The position numbers and the translations under genes are program-made. Shown piece after piece: positions 63,616 to 64,000 of a DNA stretch of 64,000 bases. How positions within the stretch are numbered: the stretch's first letter is position 1; every line of letters starts with the position of its first letter. A model generated the notes under the pieces. The model saw only the letters and a list, made by a program, of their open reading frames with translations. It did not search any database and was not told the origin of the DNA. Origin of the DNA: Nitrobacteraceae bacterium AZCC 2146 (lineage in GTDB: Bacteria; Pseudomonadota; Alphaproteobacteria; Rhizobiales; Xanthobacteraceae); the NCBI GenBank assembly GCA_036924855.1, contig JBAGRP010000001.1:5630001-5694000 (forward strand), read 5' to 3'.

Positions 63616-64000
63616 CGTGGCAACTCTGACGAAATTCATCGGTATCGGCATGGCCGCCGCCGTTTCCCTGGCTGGCTTCAGCGCGCACGCCCAGTCGTTC
63701 CCTAAAAAGCAGGTGACGTTCTTCGTGCCCTATGCCGCCGGCGGCGCCGTCGATGTGATTGCGCGCACCATTGGCCAGTCGCTGTCGAAGACCTGGGGGC
63801 AGACGCCGATCATCGAGAATCGTCCGGGCGCCGGTGGGACCATTGCCTCGAAGGCGCTGACCCAGGCTGCCCCGGACGGCTACACACTGATCCTGGTCGC
63901 CAGCGGCCATCCGCTCAACCAGTTTTTCTATCCCAGCCTGCCCTACGATACGTTCAAGGATTTTACGGCGATCAGCGAGGTGGCCTATTCGCCGCTCGCC
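63616..64000 (+). CDS. Tripartite tricarboxylate transporter receptor (Bug/TctC family), 3' cut
   Basis: It starts at a GTG with GGGAGGA 8 bp upstream and is open to the window end (128 codons seen). The signal peptide is MATLTKFIGIGMAAAVSLAG followed by FSAHAQ. VTFFVPYAAGGAVDVIART and ENRPGAGGTIASKALTQA are the ligand-binding loops of the Bug fold, then APDGYTLILVASGH. It binds carboxylates in the periplasm for TctAB-like permeases. It lies 130 bp after another binding-protein gene. Confidence 0.88.

Overview
The window reads as chromosomal DNA of an alphaproteobacterium in the Bradyrhizobium / Rhodopseudomonas / Nitrobacter group (Nitrobacteraceae). Evidence: high G+C; a dnaG-rpoD pair; a fliF-fliG-fliH-fliN-flbD flagellar block beside a SciP (DUF1153) gene and CtrA-like boxes; a short-form chlorite dismutase of the Nitrobacter type; BA14K and GCG_CRPN small secreted proteins; and several palindromic intergenic repeats of the kind found in this group. 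The genus assignment is inference.

Layout. 1-12 kb: metabolic and housekeeping genes (a metallo-hydrolase cut by the window edge, DUF1499, acyl-CoA synthetase, an ArsR-AHSA1-AHSA1 operon, a LysE exporter, N-formylglutamate amidohydrolase, tandem transglutaminase-like proteins, gamma-glutamylcyclotransferase, an MFS transporter, chlorite dismutase). 12.2-16.7 kb: dnaG and rpoD with a clear terminator. 17.4-21.7 kb: an AT-rich accessory island. It holds an uncharacterised zinc-ribbon protein with an RNASHH motif near its C-terminus, and a second unknown gene split by an IS701-family element. The IS has 13-bp inverted repeats and a CTAG target duplication, and the split gene can be rejoined in frame across it. 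The island is followed by a near-consensus promoter feeding a strongly hairpinned, apparently non-coding element, which recurs in shorter form near 31.9-32.0 kb. 21.7-31 kb: a lytic transglycosylase, two tandem paralogous GGDEF proteins, two peroxiredoxin-type genes, and an 1111-aa zinc-ribbon/cyclase/ATPase/TPR protein next to a GGDEF remnant. 31-40 kb: small secreted proteins, a PAS protein, an AraC regulator, msrA-msrB and a RecD/Dda-like helicase. 40-48 kb: the flagellar basal-body and hook cluster. 48.5-50.9 kb: mnmA and a PmtA-like methyltransferase.

50.9-60.5 kb is the most coherent metabolic unit. On the minus strand, a LysR regulator is followed by a shikimate dehydrogenase homologue, a five-gene LIV-type ABC transporter, a Gfo/Idh oxidoreductase and a QuiC-type fused 3-dehydroshikimate dehydratase/HPPD-like protein. 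Most junctions in the second half overlap by 4 bp. The gene content suggests uptake of shikimate, quinate or a related ring compound, oxidation to 3-dehydroshikimate and dehydration to protocatechuate. A 7-7-7 interrupted palindrome lies just before the first structural gene and is a plausible LysR operator. 60.5-64 kb: a family 4 glycosyltransferase and two solute-binding proteins, the last cut by the window end.

No tRNA, rRNA or CRISPR array was recognised. Functional calls rest on motifs, length and context read by eye; no database search was run.
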